DNA of 64,000 nucleotides from Mastigias papua (lineage: Eukaryota; Cnidaria; Scyphozoa; Rhizostomeae; Mastigiidae), in contig OZ025283.1 of assembly GCA_964019165.1 (NCBI GenBank), forward strand, positions 14,389,896-14,453,895. The letters are read 5' to 3'. Positions 27,862 to 37,240 of the stretch are shown here, in pieces. Numbering within the stretch: position 1 is the stretch's first letter; the number at the start of each line of letters is the position of its first letter. A program made the position numbers and the translations under genes. Below the pieces are notes generated by a model, which saw nothing but the letters and a program-made list of their open reading frames with translations, was not told the origin of the DNA and did not search any database.

Positions 27862-28251
27862 TTAATTATAATTATTAAAGAAATTTTTAATAACATTTTG
27901 ATTGTAATTAAGATCAACAAGACTAAACTGTTTTATAATTTCATAAAAATTAAAACCATGTGATCGATGATAAATAAAAAATAAACAATAATAACCACAA
28001 GCCTTACTTTCATATGACTGCAATTGTGAACTGTTATATATATAGTCGTAATCACTGATGATTTCTGGTGGTTTTAATCCATAGCTGTCAAAATACTCGA
28101 TTCGGTTATTATCATCAACATAAAATGCCGTCCAATGTGTACCATTGCCTATTGTATCGTCTAAATTTATGATATAAAAATAATTATATTTAATCATCAC
28201 AGATTCTAATTGGTCTTTTGCATAAATTCCACCAAAGTTCTTTATTTTCAT
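27862..28251 (-). CDS. Adenain-like cysteine protease
   Basis: Maturation protease of the capsid. From the only in-frame ATG (28251) it gives 129 aa with the full catalytic set: His39 in GTHW, Asp55 in YFDSYG, Gln78 and Cys85 in KACGYYC, with the Gln-Cys spacing of seven as in adenovirus. The conserved NFGGIYAKDQL segment begins only five residues after that Met, so the N-terminal helix usual in this family is missing. The same frame stays open upstream for about 45 codons with family-like sequence but no ATG, and this is the only structural gene without an AT block before its start. The true N-terminus is therefore uncertain. Confidence 0.88.
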   Translation of the reverse strand: MKIKNFGGIYAKDQLESVMIKYNYFYIINLDDTIGNGTHWTAFYVDDNNRIEYFDSYGLKPPEIISDYDYIYNSSQLQSYESKACGYYCLFFIYHRSHGFNFYEIIKQFSLVDLNYNQNVIKNFFNNYN

Positions 28252-28304
28252 GTGATCAATCCATGTCTGTAAGTATGTATTACTAGTACTTGTATTTTTA
28301 AATT

Positions 28305-29171
28305 TTAAAAAAGGATATTTAATAACGGCACGTTTCGAAATGGGCTGTTTTGTCCGAAAATGACTCCCTCTCCGTGTGTTTTTTTTGATCTTTTTTTTTT
28401 TACACCTTTACCTTTGTATTCAATCATTTCATGCTCATCAAATTGTGGTTCATAAGGGAGCCATTTATATTCTAATGAAGACCCTTCAGGATTTTTTATA
28501 ATTGTTTGATTTGCATTTTTAGGGATAGGTATGGTTTTCGGATGTGTTTTATAACCCCCTTTTGGGGTATTATGTAATCCAGACCCAAGGATCTTCATGA
28601 TCATTGGTAAACCGATAGCGCCTAATATACTAGATAATAAAAATCCACCATTCATTTCACCATTTCCAGACATCATCATAACTTTATCAAATTTTTCCTT
28701 TTCTTTTTTGGGTAACTTAGTTAATTCATGTTGTACAATTGCTAATGCTTTTACAATATCACCGACTTTTGAATTATGAAAATTTGTGCCAGATCCGAAG
28801 AGTTTTTCAATTCCCAAAGATGAGAGTGCGCTAGCTATCCCACTCATTGCTGGTCCAGCAATTTTTTTAATAATCGGCATTGTTTTAGTTGCTATTTTAC
28901 CTAATGCTGGTAAAAGGCTTGATAATAATGATCCGCCTGATTTAGTATCTTTGTCAATGGATTTATAATGTCTTTCATTAATTGTTATTACAACAGGTTT
29001 TAGACCTTTTGTAATTTTATTATATTGTGTTTTAGTAACATAAATTCTATTTCCTTCATTTTCATTTGAAAATTGTAATTTTAAATTTACAGGCTCTCGT
29101 TTTTTATAACCACGAATTAGTTTATTTTTTTGATTTTGTGTTAATTTTACAAATACTGGAATTAATGACAT
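28305..29171 (-). CDS. pVI-like minor capsid / membrane-active protein
   Basis: 288 aa. The N-terminal 70 residues are a basic beta-rich segment (VKLTQNQKNKLIRGYKK). A hydrophobic/amphipathic stretch follows (GGSLLSSLLPALGKIA; PAMSGIASALSSLGIEKL), then a second one (GGFLLSSILGAIGLPMIMKI), and a basic tail with KKKRSKK. Such a Gly/Ser/Leu membrane-active segment next to the protease gene recalls adenovirus protein VI, an internal capsid protein cleaved by the protease. It begins after TCTACAATATAATATAAGAG. A11 and A8 runs lie near its 3' end (28391-28401, 28379-28386). Confidence 0.65.
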   Translation of the reverse strand: MSLIPVFVKLTQNQKNKLIRGYKKREPVNLKLQFSNENEGNRIYVTKTQYNKITKGLKPVVITINERHYKSIDKDTKSGGSLLSSLLPALGKIATKTMPIIKKIAGPAMSGIASALSSLGIEKLFGSGTNFHNSKVGDIVKALAIVQHELTKLPKKEKEKFDKVMMMSGNGEMNGGFLLSSILGAIGLPMIMKILGSGLHNTPKGGYKTHPKTIPIPKNANQTIIKNPEGSSLEYKWLPYEPQFDEHEMIEYKGKGVKKKRSKKTHGEGVIFGQNSPFRNVPLLNILF

Positions 29172-29200
29172 CTCTTATATTATATTGTAGATTAATTGAT

Positions 29201-30475
29201 TTATTTTATAATTTCTGTTCTATTATTTATTACGCTCAATTTAAACGTGTTCTCTGATAAAAGTAATGCATAAATACTATATTCCTTTGCTGGTGTATTG
29301 GCTAACATATAATTAAACTCAATTTTGTTGTTGCCTTCTTTTAATACATCAGTAATATTCGAATATATATCGAAATATAAATACATAAAACATGTTTTAA
29401 ATAAATCATAATCTATATACACTGGCGTTGGTGTTTTTTTATTCATATAATCTAACAAGGAACGATAAACAACTTGTGGCTTATTCACACAGTTATATGT
29501 ATCACCCGGCAAATATGAATAATTATTGAGTCTAATATTTGCACTTACAATACCCATATCCGATGTATTATTCTCAAATGAATTTTTAGTCTGGTTATTT
29601 GCATTTTCTGTCCATGAAAAGAAAATTATTAAATGCCTTGGTTTTAATATATTATTTACAATCGGGTAAGAATACTGTTTATGCTTCAATCCAGGATTAA
29701 TATAAATCATTTCTTTTAAATATGTCACTTCAGTTGGTGTTTTTAACATTTTTATAAATTTTTCATTATCACTTGGGTTTAAACTTAATTTGTCATAGCA
29801 GAGCCATAAATTTTTCAATTTTAAAATTCCAGCATCAGCGGCATCTCTATGTAATATTGTTTCATTTGACGCTAATGTTATTGTAATATCTAAATTTGAA
29901 GGGGGCATAATTTGATTATAGAAGCTACTAAAGAATTCACAGTTACGGAGTTCAAAAATAAAATGAATATCACCATTTTTTGTTATTGCCATACGTTTTT
30001 TATAATTTTCATTATACAAATCATTTCTTTTTTCTACAGCATGTGATGTTGCATTTAACGTAAATTCAGTTATGTCAGTACCACGAACTTTATCTGGATA
30101 AAAAAATGATGTTGTACCTACAGAATTGGCATATGGTTTAGAATATTCTAATATGTTTTTGTTTGTCATGTAATAATTAAGATCGTCTGAATCATATAAT
30201 ATCTTCCCATTTGATTTCACTTCTAATTTTTGTATTAAACTTGATGAATCGCTTGCTATAGCGATTTTATCAGCATCAGCATAATCAGAACCATCATTTT
30301 TTTTGACTTTTTCATATACACCATAATAATAACCGAAATACCAATCATTTAACATAAAATCATCTCCAGTTATTGAGTGCGTATGACTACGAACGTTATC
30401 TCGTATAGGTAAATTAGGATTACTTACTATATGATCAATTTTTTCACATCTTCGTCTAAAATCAATTAAACTCAT
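29201..30475 (-). CDS. Major capsid protein (double jelly roll)
   Basis: 424 aa, a typical length for Polinton/adintovirus hexon-like proteins. It starts MSLIDFRRR after a TTATAATATATTATAAGA block. Recognisable features are the SITGDDFMLNDWYFGYYYG N-terminal region, beta-rich jelly-roll strands (SSSLIQKLEVKSNGKILYDS), FIFELRNCEFFSSF, the IMPPSNLDITITLASN loop, and a second roll containing YINPGLKHKQYSYPI. It lies between the pVI-like protein and the small basic protein in the normal Polinton order. It should trimerise to form the icosahedral shell. Confidence 0.9.
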   Translation of the reverse strand: MSLIDFRRRCEKIDHIVSNPNLPIRDNVRSHTHSITGDDFMLNDWYFGYYYGVYEKVKKNDGSDYADADKIAIASDSSSLIQKLEVKSNGKILYDSDDLNYYMTNKNILEYSKPYANSVGTTSFFYPDKVRGTDITEFTLNATSHAVEKRNDLYNENYKKRMAITKNGDIHFIFELRNCEFFSSFYNQIMPPSNLDITITLASNETILHRDAADAGILKLKNLWLCYDKLSLNPSDNEKFIKMLKTPTEVTYLKEMIYINPGLKHKQYSYPIVNNILKPRHLIIFFSWTENANNQTKNSFENNTSDMGIVSANIRLNNYSYLPGDTYNCVNKPQVVYRSLLDYMNKKTPTPVYIDYDLFKTCFMYLYFDIYSNITDVLKEGNNKIEFNYMLANTPAKEYSIYALLLSENTFKLSVINNRTEIIK

Positions 30476-30489
30476 TCTTATATAATATA

Positions 30490-30909
30490 TTATAATAATT
30501 GATTAAATTCATTTTTTATATAATCTTTATCATTCTTCTTATCATCATTATTATCATTATTTTTATCCTTATATATTTTTTTAAGCTCCTTCTCAATTAC
30601 ATCTGCTTTATCATATTTTATTTGTGATACTTGTTCATTTTCATTTTCATTTTCATTTTTATCTGGTTCTTGTGTTCTATTTTTGTATATTTTTTGTGCA
30701 ACAATTTCGCCTGTTTTTTTTGCTATTGGTTCAACTGCTGCTTTTGCTGCTGTCTCAGCTGCTGATTTCATGATTTTTTTGCTACTTTCTGAAGCTAATT
30801 TTTTTGTTGCGGTTTTAAACATTGATTTAAATACATTTAATAGGCCATCACCATCTTGATCTTGTGAATAATTACTTTGATTTATTCTAACTGGATTTAA
30901 TCGATTCAT
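30490..30909 (-). CDS. Small Ala/Lys-rich protein, possible core (pX-like) or membrane-lytic component
   Basis: 139 aa. A GDG motif near residue 20 is followed by an Ala/Lys-rich helix (LASESSKKIMKSAAETAAKA) of about 50 residues, then a highly charged Asn/Glu/Lys/Asp tail. It sits between MCP and penton, so it is probably packaged. Similar small basic or amphipathic proteins in adenovirus-like elements bind DNA or membranes; the exact role here is inferred from position and composition only. Confidence 0.6.
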   Translation of the reverse strand: MNRLNPVRINQSNYSQDQDGDGLLNVFKSMFKTATKKLASESSKKIMKSAAETAAKAAVEPIAKKTGEIVAQKIYKNRTQEPDKNENENENEQVSQIKYDKADVIEKELKKIYKDKNNDNNDDKKNDKDYIKNEFNQLL

Positions 30910-30927
30910 TATATATATTATATTATA

Positions 30928-31683
30928 TTAAAAACTTCTAATAAATAAGACCATTTGTATATCTGTCTCACTCAAATCAATAAATCTATCTAAACCATCT
31001 TTAAACGTAACGTTAAATTTAGTTATACAGTTCGTATTAATCTTATTATAAATCATGTTTTTTTCATCAATAGGAATATTATAACCAATTCTATGATCTG
31101 CTGTGTTAAACATATATAAAACAGAATCGTGCTGGTAGCCGTTGAAATTACTAGACGATATTAACATTGGACATCGTATGACCACGTTATCTATTGAATT
31201 CGTGATATTAGGAGTTAAATTGCCATAAGAACTATTTGAAACTAGATTGTTAAATCCGATTAGGGCGCCGAACCCTATATTATTTCGAAAATCGACTTGA
31301 ATATTGTTTTTAAGCTCAATAAAACATTTTTTTAAAGATCCCACATAATATATGTCTATTGAGTCTTTTTCAATAGATTGACTTTCTAGGTAATTTTGTA
31401 TATATTGAGACAAATCACTATATGTATAATTTCCATTTGGGAACGTTAAAGTACTCCAATTTGAACCATCTTTTGAATACCTTAATGTGTTATTATTAAA
31501 TTTTTCTGCGTCAATATTATTCCATGTATATGACATTCGTAAGCTATGTAATGCTATATAATGCTCTTGATCTGGATCTAATTTTAAACCATCGCCTGAC
31601 ATAGACACAATAAAATTATTATTCTCGCCCCATAAATAATTAATATCTTTTTTTTTTGTGTCAATAAATATTGGTTTATCCAT
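30928..31683 (-). CDS. Penton / minor capsid protein (single jelly roll)
   Basis: 251 aa. Beta-rich throughout, with strong family signatures: LHSLRMSYTWNNI, FPNGNYTYSDLSQYIQNYL, IGFGALIGF and the C-terminal DGLDRFIDLSETDIQMVLFI. It would occupy the fivefold vertices and anchor the fibre-like spikes encoded downstream. It starts after TCTAATATAATATAT; the TCTA lies inside the last codons of the upstream gene, leaving five bases between genes. Confidence 0.88.
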   Translation of the reverse strand: MDKPIFIDTKKKDINYLWGENNNFIVSMSGDGLKLDPDQEHYIALHSLRMSYTWNNIDAEKFNNNTLRYSKDGSNWSTLTFPNGNYTYSDLSQYIQNYLESQSIEKDSIDIYYVGSLKKCFIELKNNIQVDFRNNIGFGALIGFNNLVSNSSYGNLTPNITNSIDNVVIRCPMLISSSNFNGYQHDSVLYMFNTADHRIGYNIPIDEKNMIYNKINTNCITKFNVTFKDGLDRFIDLSETDIQMVLFIRSF

Positions 31684-31688
31684 ATATA

Positions 31689-32510
31689 TTATATTAGATT
31701 TAAATGTTTTTTTATATAATCATGATATTGTGTTTTAGTAATAAATTCATTAGTACGCAAATAATCTATAATGTTAAATATTCTGTTTTTTAGTTCTGTG
31801 GATGCATTTGTTGTTTTTAACAATGGAGTCAAATTTTTTAAATCATTAATTAAGTCACGCGCTGTTTTGTTATCTGTATTAATTTCTTGATTTGTTAAAC
31901 GTTTTAATTCTTGTATCATCTGTTTATTATCATTTCCAGCAATAAGGCTTGATCTGATCAAATTTACGCGTTTATTTTTATCTTCTTCGTTTAAGATGAT
32001 TTTTCCTTTTCCTATCAATTTTGATTTCATATTTCGTTTTTTTACCATTCCAGATAAATCATTTAAGTCATTAAAAATATTTTTTGCCAATTGACTGTAT
32101 TTTTTTTTTTGGTTATATCGTTTAGTCAACAAATCGATCGTGCTTTTATCACATCTGTTATTATATAAAATATCATCATTATTTGATAATTTTGCCTCAA
32201 TAATCATCTCATTTAATAATTTTGGCATATTAATAAGTAATTTATCATTATATTTTGAGTTTACAATTTTATATGAATTGCGTTTTTTTGTTTTTGCTCC
32301 TTCACCAGTAATATCCTCATTTTTTATTAAATTTTCTCTATTACGTAATTCAGTTCTAATAATTTCTAAATATTTCCTAATAGCATTTCTATATGATTTC
32401 AACATTTCATTGTCTTTATGATATTTGAAATAACCACTTATTTTATTACCTAAACTTTTTATATCTTTACTATATAATTCATTTTTTAATTCATCATCAG
32501 ACGCTTTCAT
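31689..32510 (-). CDS. Conserved element protein, downstream part of a frameshifted gene
   Basis: 273 aa from the first ATG (32510). The frame stays open upstream to a GTG at 32585 and overlaps the preceding gene by 41 bp across an A9 run (32560-32568). It is helical and Lys/Asn-rich, with a GEGAKTKKRNSYKIV segment and a C-terminal helical domain ending QYHDYIKKHLNLI. It has no AT start block of its own, unlike nearly all neighbours. I think it is the 3' part of one gene with 32545-32943; a one-base loss in the A-run would join the frames. Function unknown, probably structural. Confidence 0.65.
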   Translation of the reverse strand: MKASDDELKNELYSKDIKSLGNKISGYFKYHKDNEMLKSYRNAIRKYLEIIRTELRNRENLIKNEDITGEGAKTKKRNSYKIVNSKYNDKLLINMPKLLNEMIIEAKLSNNDDILYNNRCDKSTIDLLTKRYNQKKKYSQLAKNIFNDLNDLSGMVKKRNMKSKLIGKGKIILNEEDKNKRVNLIRSSLIAGNDNKQMIQELKRLTNQEINTDNKTARDLINDLKNLTPLLKTTNASTELKNRIFNIIDYLRTNEFITKTQYHDYIKKHLNLI

Positions 32511-32544
32511 AATATTATTAACACCAATAATTTTTATTTTAGAA

Positions 32545-32943
32545 TTAACTTCTTCGCCATTTTTTTTTGTATATAAATGAATCACTTAAATCATCCAAAA
32601 ACTGTTTTTCTTTAGGTAATAAAGTTTTACTTATATCGTAAGTATATGATTCATTTTCTTCATTATATGGTAATGTTAACTGTTCATTATCTTGAAGTTG
32701 ATCTTCATCTTCATAATATGGCAAGCTATTTGAAATTATTTCATTAATTTTATCATTTTTTTCTTCCATTTTATCAATCATTTTTTCATTAATGTCAGTA
32801 ATAGGCTTAAAAAATTCAGCATTGTTAAAGTCACGATCGATTTTTTGATTTTCAAAATCTATATTTTTTTTTTTTAAATTTAAAATTTGTTTTTGAGCCA
32901 ACACACGTTTTTGTATCAAATCTTCATAAGTATTTAAATCCAT
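32545..32943 (-). CDS. Coiled-coil element protein, upstream part of a frameshifted gene
   Basis: 132 aa. It starts MDLNTYEDLIQKR after TCTAATATATAATATATATTATA. Residues 15-80 form a predicted coiled coil (LKKKNIDFENQKIDRDF) followed by FFKPITDINEKM, which looks like a conserved motif of Polinton capsid-associated proteins, then an acidic stretch. It ends KKKWRRS right after the A9 run, where the next frame takes over. Either a mutation or assembly error in the homopolymer, or programmed +1 frameshifting. Confidence 0.65.
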   Translation of the reverse strand: MDLNTYEDLIQKRVLAQKQILNLKKKNIDFENQKIDRDFNNAEFFKPITDINEKMIDKMEEKNDKINEIISNSLPYYEDEDQLQDNEQLTLPYNEENESYTYDISKTLLPKEKQFLDDLSDSFIYKKKWRRS

Positions 32944-33053
32944 TATAATATATATTATATATTAGAATTATTGCATAATATGTAATTATATGTTTATATA
33001 ATTGCATATGAATGCATTAATTAACGAGATAAATGCAAATTCTGCATTTATTT
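32944..33053. promoter_or_regulatory. Long intergenic gap with ATGCA palindromes
   Basis: At 110 bp this is one of the longest gaps between minus-strand genes of the element. It contains an AAATGCA...TGCATTT inverted repeat at about 33030-33051 and further ATGCAT/TGCAATTA words, then the AT start block (32944-32966). It may act as transcript end plus promoter. No direct evidence. Confidence 0.35.
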
Positions 33054-36000
33054 TTATATCATATTTTCATAATTTTTATTTATCATAAAATGACCATGTG
33101 GATAAGACATTGTTTCATTTATATGATATCTCTTATCAGAATATGAAATTAAAGTTTTTGAGTCACAGTACGAATAGATTTTACAATCCTTAGTTGATTT
33201 AACTCGTTCAAATTTATTTGTTATAGATTCATTATTAAACAATGCATTTTTAAATCTTTCAAATGTTATATCGTTATTTTTCTTATTTTTTAACTTTATA
33301 CCTCTAAACTCAACTTCATTATCTTCTTTTACATATGCATATAATTTATCTTTTAATGAAACAGCCTCATTTATTACAGTGGCTGGACACTCATCTTTTA
33401 TTTTTCCAGTGTCATATTCACCCTTACGATAAAATTCGAATGATTCATTATAAGAACTCATATCGAACATATCACCCATTTCATACATATCTTTATAAAC
33501 ATCATCAGTATTTTTTATATTACAAACAAAGCCGTCCGTATCTATATATAACATACTAATATTATCTTTATATTTATTTTTCAATTTATACCAATAATCA
33601 TATATTAATTTCTTACTTAAACATAATATTGTACTTCCAATATAATTTGCAGAATCAAGCTTCACATGGTTTTTCTCGATATTAAATAATACTGTGTCTA
33701 TATTATCAGTATCTTCATCACTGCTGTTAATAATATCATAATCTTTAAATGATTCCTTAGAAACGATCTTTTTTGCTTTATCAATTTCAGAAATAATACG
33801 TATATTGCTGTTATATTTTTCCTTGTTCAAAAGACAGCGCCCGAACAAGGAATTATTCATGAGCTTAAACATTGAATCATTATTCTTATTTTTTTCTCTC
33901 ATAGCATCCTGTCTGTATTTATGATTTTTTTCAATGTATTTTCGCATATAATTTTCTTGTTTAAATTTTATGATGTAATGGATTTTTTTCATTTCGAAGC
34001 CCCCTAATTTCAAAAAACACTGTAATGTTAAATAATGTATAACGTATTCTTTTTTAGCATGATAATCCAATACAACTTTTTCGGTACTTAAAAACTTTTT
34101 ATCATTTTTTATTAATATGTCTTTTTGATATTCAGAAATTTGTTTTTTAAATATTTTACGTTTATGTGGAAATATTGGCAAATCAGAATAATAATCATGA
34201 TATGCAATATCAATTTCTGAAATATCAACACATAAAATAAATCCGAATTCTGAATTTTCATCATAATCCCAAATATTAAAATTTTTTATCTCAATGTTAC
34301 TTAAATATTGAAAACCATCATACGGCAATTTATTATTTCTCATAATATGGGCATACATACTGTTTATATCGTAATGCATAATATAACTTGTTTCTTCATT
34401 TGGATTATAATTTTTCAAGTATTTATTATTAGCTTTTGCATATCGTGTAGATCCACATCCGCATAAGCCCCCAACGAGCATTTTTTGAAATGATTCGTAC
34501 ATACTGTAATCATCGATTATTTTTATTTTTACTGGATTATATTTTTTAAATAATTCGAATGTGAGGCTATTAATTGTATAATGACTAAACAATTCTGTTT
34601 TATATCGTTTTATAAACATGTCTCGGTAATTTTCCATTATATCTGTTAAGATAAGTGTGTCTTTCATTAAATAATAATCAGAAAAAGAACCCAAATTTTT
34701 AAAATTTTGATTATAGAAATCTTTATATTTTTTGTATGTTATTTCATCAGTATTAAAATATGAAATATTTGGAAATTTTTTATTATTATAATGTTCAAAT
34801 GAATTTATATATCTATAAGGAAATATATCTTTTTGAATAAACTCATGTGTTAAATTATATTTCTCAATTAAATTTCGTGTATATTTAATATTTTTCATAT
34901 CTAAATTCTTACTCAATGATTCCAACTTACATGTAATATATTCATAACTATCAATTATCTTGATATAATTGTTAATATTCATATGAAAAACATTGCTTGT
35001 ATTTCTACCAATTAAATTTATATTTTGTCCTTCAAAATGTTTTGACATACGTGACAAAATATAGTTCGAGTCATAGCCTTTTAAATAATGAAAGACTATA
35101 TGAAGACAATTATTTACTTTCATTTTTGAATTACAAGTTAAACAAGCACTGCCTAGAAATAAGCCATTTATATGATTATGATGGGCGCACTTTTTATGAT
35201 CTTTATCATCAAATTCAATTTCACAATATTCACAGTGTGTTGCTTTATCATGTTTTTTTTGTTGTATATTATCTAAGACTGGTAATGAATAATATTTCTT
35301 TTTACACAGTTGAATATGAATTAATATATCTTTTATATCATTAAAAAAATGATCTATAACTGGATCTTTTTCATTTTTTCCTCTGTAAATTTTAAATTTG
35401 TTAAATTTAGGCCGTTCCTTACAAACTAACTGAAAACAATAAGAACTTAATTTATGTTCGTATTTGTCATTATATTTTGGATCATTTATGGGGACAAGAA
35501 TACTTTCGAAATCGCAATACATAATCCATGGCAATACTTGATTGTGTTTAATATTATACTCCTTAATATAAGTGTCTTTTGGGCATTTTAATAATTTTCC
35601 ATCTTTTAAGCACATATTAGGAGGCAAATCAACGTTGTTTTTAAAATTACATTTATGCCGTTCACTATCAAATGCTTTTTGACTTGAAAATTGCTTTAAA
35701 CATTTTTCACAGAATTTCGTATCATGTAATGTAGATGATGACGATAGTAAACGATTCAAATTACGAATATATACATAGTGATATTTTTGCTCTTCTGTAT
35801 CACTTATAAGTAATAAATTCAGTGTATCTTCAAATGTATTTTTACTATGATAATATGGTATAATATCATTTTTTTTATCTTGTTTATATTCAAAAATATT
35901 TATTGAAATCTTATTCCTATTTTCGACATCTCTTAGCACATCTACGTTATTATATGCAATCGGAAATTTTATTCCATCATAATCTACATGTAATATTTTA

Positions 36001-37214
36001 TTATTATATATATATCCTTTTTGCCCAAATAATCGCTCTGGGTGTTCAATTTTTTTATTTTCATTTAATTTATATCGTAAATGCAAAAGATGACACCATA
36101 GAAAACACTTATCATCTTGGTTTTTTATATTTACACACGATTTTGTATTTTTAATTTTTTCTGGTAATTCAATATAACCGTTTGCAAAAACGTTGGTTAT
36201 TGGTACAATGTTTATTTGTTCACTTTGACACCCAGTTGATGAATAAATAGTCACTTCTATATCACCAATATCACCATCCTCAGCATAATATCCCTGACCT
36301 TCTGTTTCTGCTAAATTTTTAATTAAATCAGATTCTTCAATTTTATCCTGTGTGTCCTCGTCATCTTCTTCATCTTCGGATTGGAACACGCTTAGTTTCT
36401 TTTTTTTTTTCTTTTTCATAGATACTTGATTATTAAATACATAATCATCCTCATCTTCTGATTGAAACACACTTTTTTTCTTATTAATTTCTTTTGTATT
36501 ATTAAAACTTATTTTTTTTTGATCGGTTTTTTTCATAAATTTTCCAACTCTATTTATGATGTCTTTTTCGCTCGAATCTAAATAATCTTGGATGTCGTTT
36601 TCGTTGCGTATAATATGATATTTAGTTTGAAAGAATGGGTTTAATCGTTTGTCTGGATTTTTTACATTTCTTAACTCTGATCCCATAATAGAATTACATT
36701 TAAACTGACCTATTTCACGTAATTTCTTTAATAAAAATTGTCGTTTTAATTCACGGCTGTAATTTAATTGATCATCCTCCATTGGATGTAATTTTTTATT
36801 ATCCATTGGTTTTAATGGAGTATCATATAAATTTAATGTCCTCTTCATAGCACTTTTATTTTTTTGTATTCCATTGAAATTATCTGGTTCTTGTTCTTGC
36901 ACTTGTTCTCGCACTTGTTCTCGCACTTGTTCTTGCACTGGTTCTTGTTGCACTAGTTCTTGTTTATTATTTAATGATTGATAATAATCTAATATTGATG
37001 AATTAACAATATTTTCTTTTTTTCGTGTTGGTTTGGCATAATAATCAATAAGTGAATCTAAAATTTTCTGTTCATATTTATTATAATTTTTTTTATTATA
37101 ATTTTCTATAGTTCGTCGTGCAAAAAAAATTATATTATCTTTATTTACATTATTAGTATCAATTAAAATACTCTTATATGTTTTAATAATTTTTTCAATT
37201 TTTTTGTTCGTCAT
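33054..37214 (-). CDS. polB: Protein-primed family-B DNA polymerase (pPolB)
   Basis: 1,386 aa from ATG at 37214 (MTNKKIEK), after TATATTATA; the frame extends four codons further only to a TTG. The N-terminal third is charged and low complexity with EQVREQV repeats, then a domain typical of Polinton polymerases and a zinc finger (CEKCLKQF...HKC, about residue 510). Exonuclease motifs: DFES (about 567), GYDSNYI, and YYLMKDTLILTD. Polymerase motifs: A YDINSMYA (about 948), B KLMNNSLFGR, C YIDTDGF (about 1223), with Gly in place of the more usual Ser. Replicates the linear element from a terminal protein primer; the primer protein is not separately identified. Confidence 0.95.
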   Translation of the reverse strand: MTNKKIEKIIKTYKSILIDTNNVNKDNIIFFARRTIENYNKKNYNKYEQKILDSLIDYYAKPTRKKENIVNSSILDYYQSLNNKQELVQQEPVQEQVREQVREQVQEQEPDNFNGIQKNKSAMKRTLNLYDTPLKPMDNKKLHPMEDDQLNYSRELKRQFLLKKLREIGQFKCNSIMGSELRNVKNPDKRLNPFFQTKYHIIRNENDIQDYLDSSEKDIINRVGKFMKKTDQKKISFNNTKEINKKKSVFQSEDEDDYVFNNQVSMKKKKKKKLSVFQSEDEEDDEDTQDKIEESDLIKNLAETEGQGYYAEDGDIGDIEVTIYSSTGCQSEQINIVPITNVFANGYIELPEKIKNTKSCVNIKNQDDKCFLWCHLLHLRYKLNENKKIEHPERLFGQKGYIYNNKILHVDYDGIKFPIAYNNVDVLRDVENRNKISINIFEYKQDKKNDIIPYYHSKNTFEDTLNLLLISDTEEQKYHYVYIRNLNRLLSSSSTLHDTKFCEKCLKQFSSQKAFDSERHKCNFKNNVDLPPNMCLKDGKLLKCPKDTYIKEYNIKHNQVLPWIMYCDFESILVPINDPKYNDKYEHKLSSYCFQLVCKERPKFNKFKIYRGKNEKDPVIDHFFNDIKDILIHIQLCKKKYYSLPVLDNIQQKKHDKATHCEYCEIEFDDKDHKKCAHHNHINGLFLGSACLTCNSKMKVNNCLHIVFHYLKGYDSNYILSRMSKHFEGQNINLIGRNTSNVFHMNINNYIKIIDSYEYITCKLESLSKNLDMKNIKYTRNLIEKYNLTHEFIQKDIFPYRYINSFEHYNNKKFPNISYFNTDEITYKKYKDFYNQNFKNLGSFSDYYLMKDTLILTDIMENYRDMFIKRYKTELFSHYTINSLTFELFKKYNPVKIKIIDDYSMYESFQKMLVGGLCGCGSTRYAKANNKYLKNYNPNEETSYIMHYDINSMYAHIMRNNKLPYDGFQYLSNIEIKNFNIWDYDENSEFGFILCVDISEIDIAYHDYYSDLPIFPHKRKIFKKQISEYQKDILIKNDKKFLSTEKVVLDYHAKKEYVIHYLTLQCFLKLGGFEMKKIHYIIKFKQENYMRKYIEKNHKYRQDAMREKNKNNDSMFKLMNNSLFGRCLLNKEKYNSNIRIISEIDKAKKIVSKESFKDYDIINSSDEDTDNIDTVLFNIEKNHVKLDSANYIGSTILCLSKKLIYDYWYKLKNKYKDNISMLYIDTDGFVCNIKNTDDVYKDMYEMGDMFDMSSYNESFEFYRKGEYDTGKIKDECPATVINEAVSLKDKLYAYVKEDNEVEFRGIKLKNKKNNDITFERFKNALFNNESITNKFERVKSTKDCKIYSYCDSKTLISYSDKRYHINETMSYPHGHFMINKNYENMI

Positions 37215-37240
37215 TATAATATACAAATATAAAAAAATCT

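Noticed and set aside
32511..32585. Start of the second coiled-coil part at 32585
   Set aside because: The codon is GTG, not a normal eukaryotic start, and lies inside the upstream gene.
37215..37226. Polymerase start four codons upstream
   Set aside because: That codon is TTG; the ATG at 37214 directly follows the AT block.
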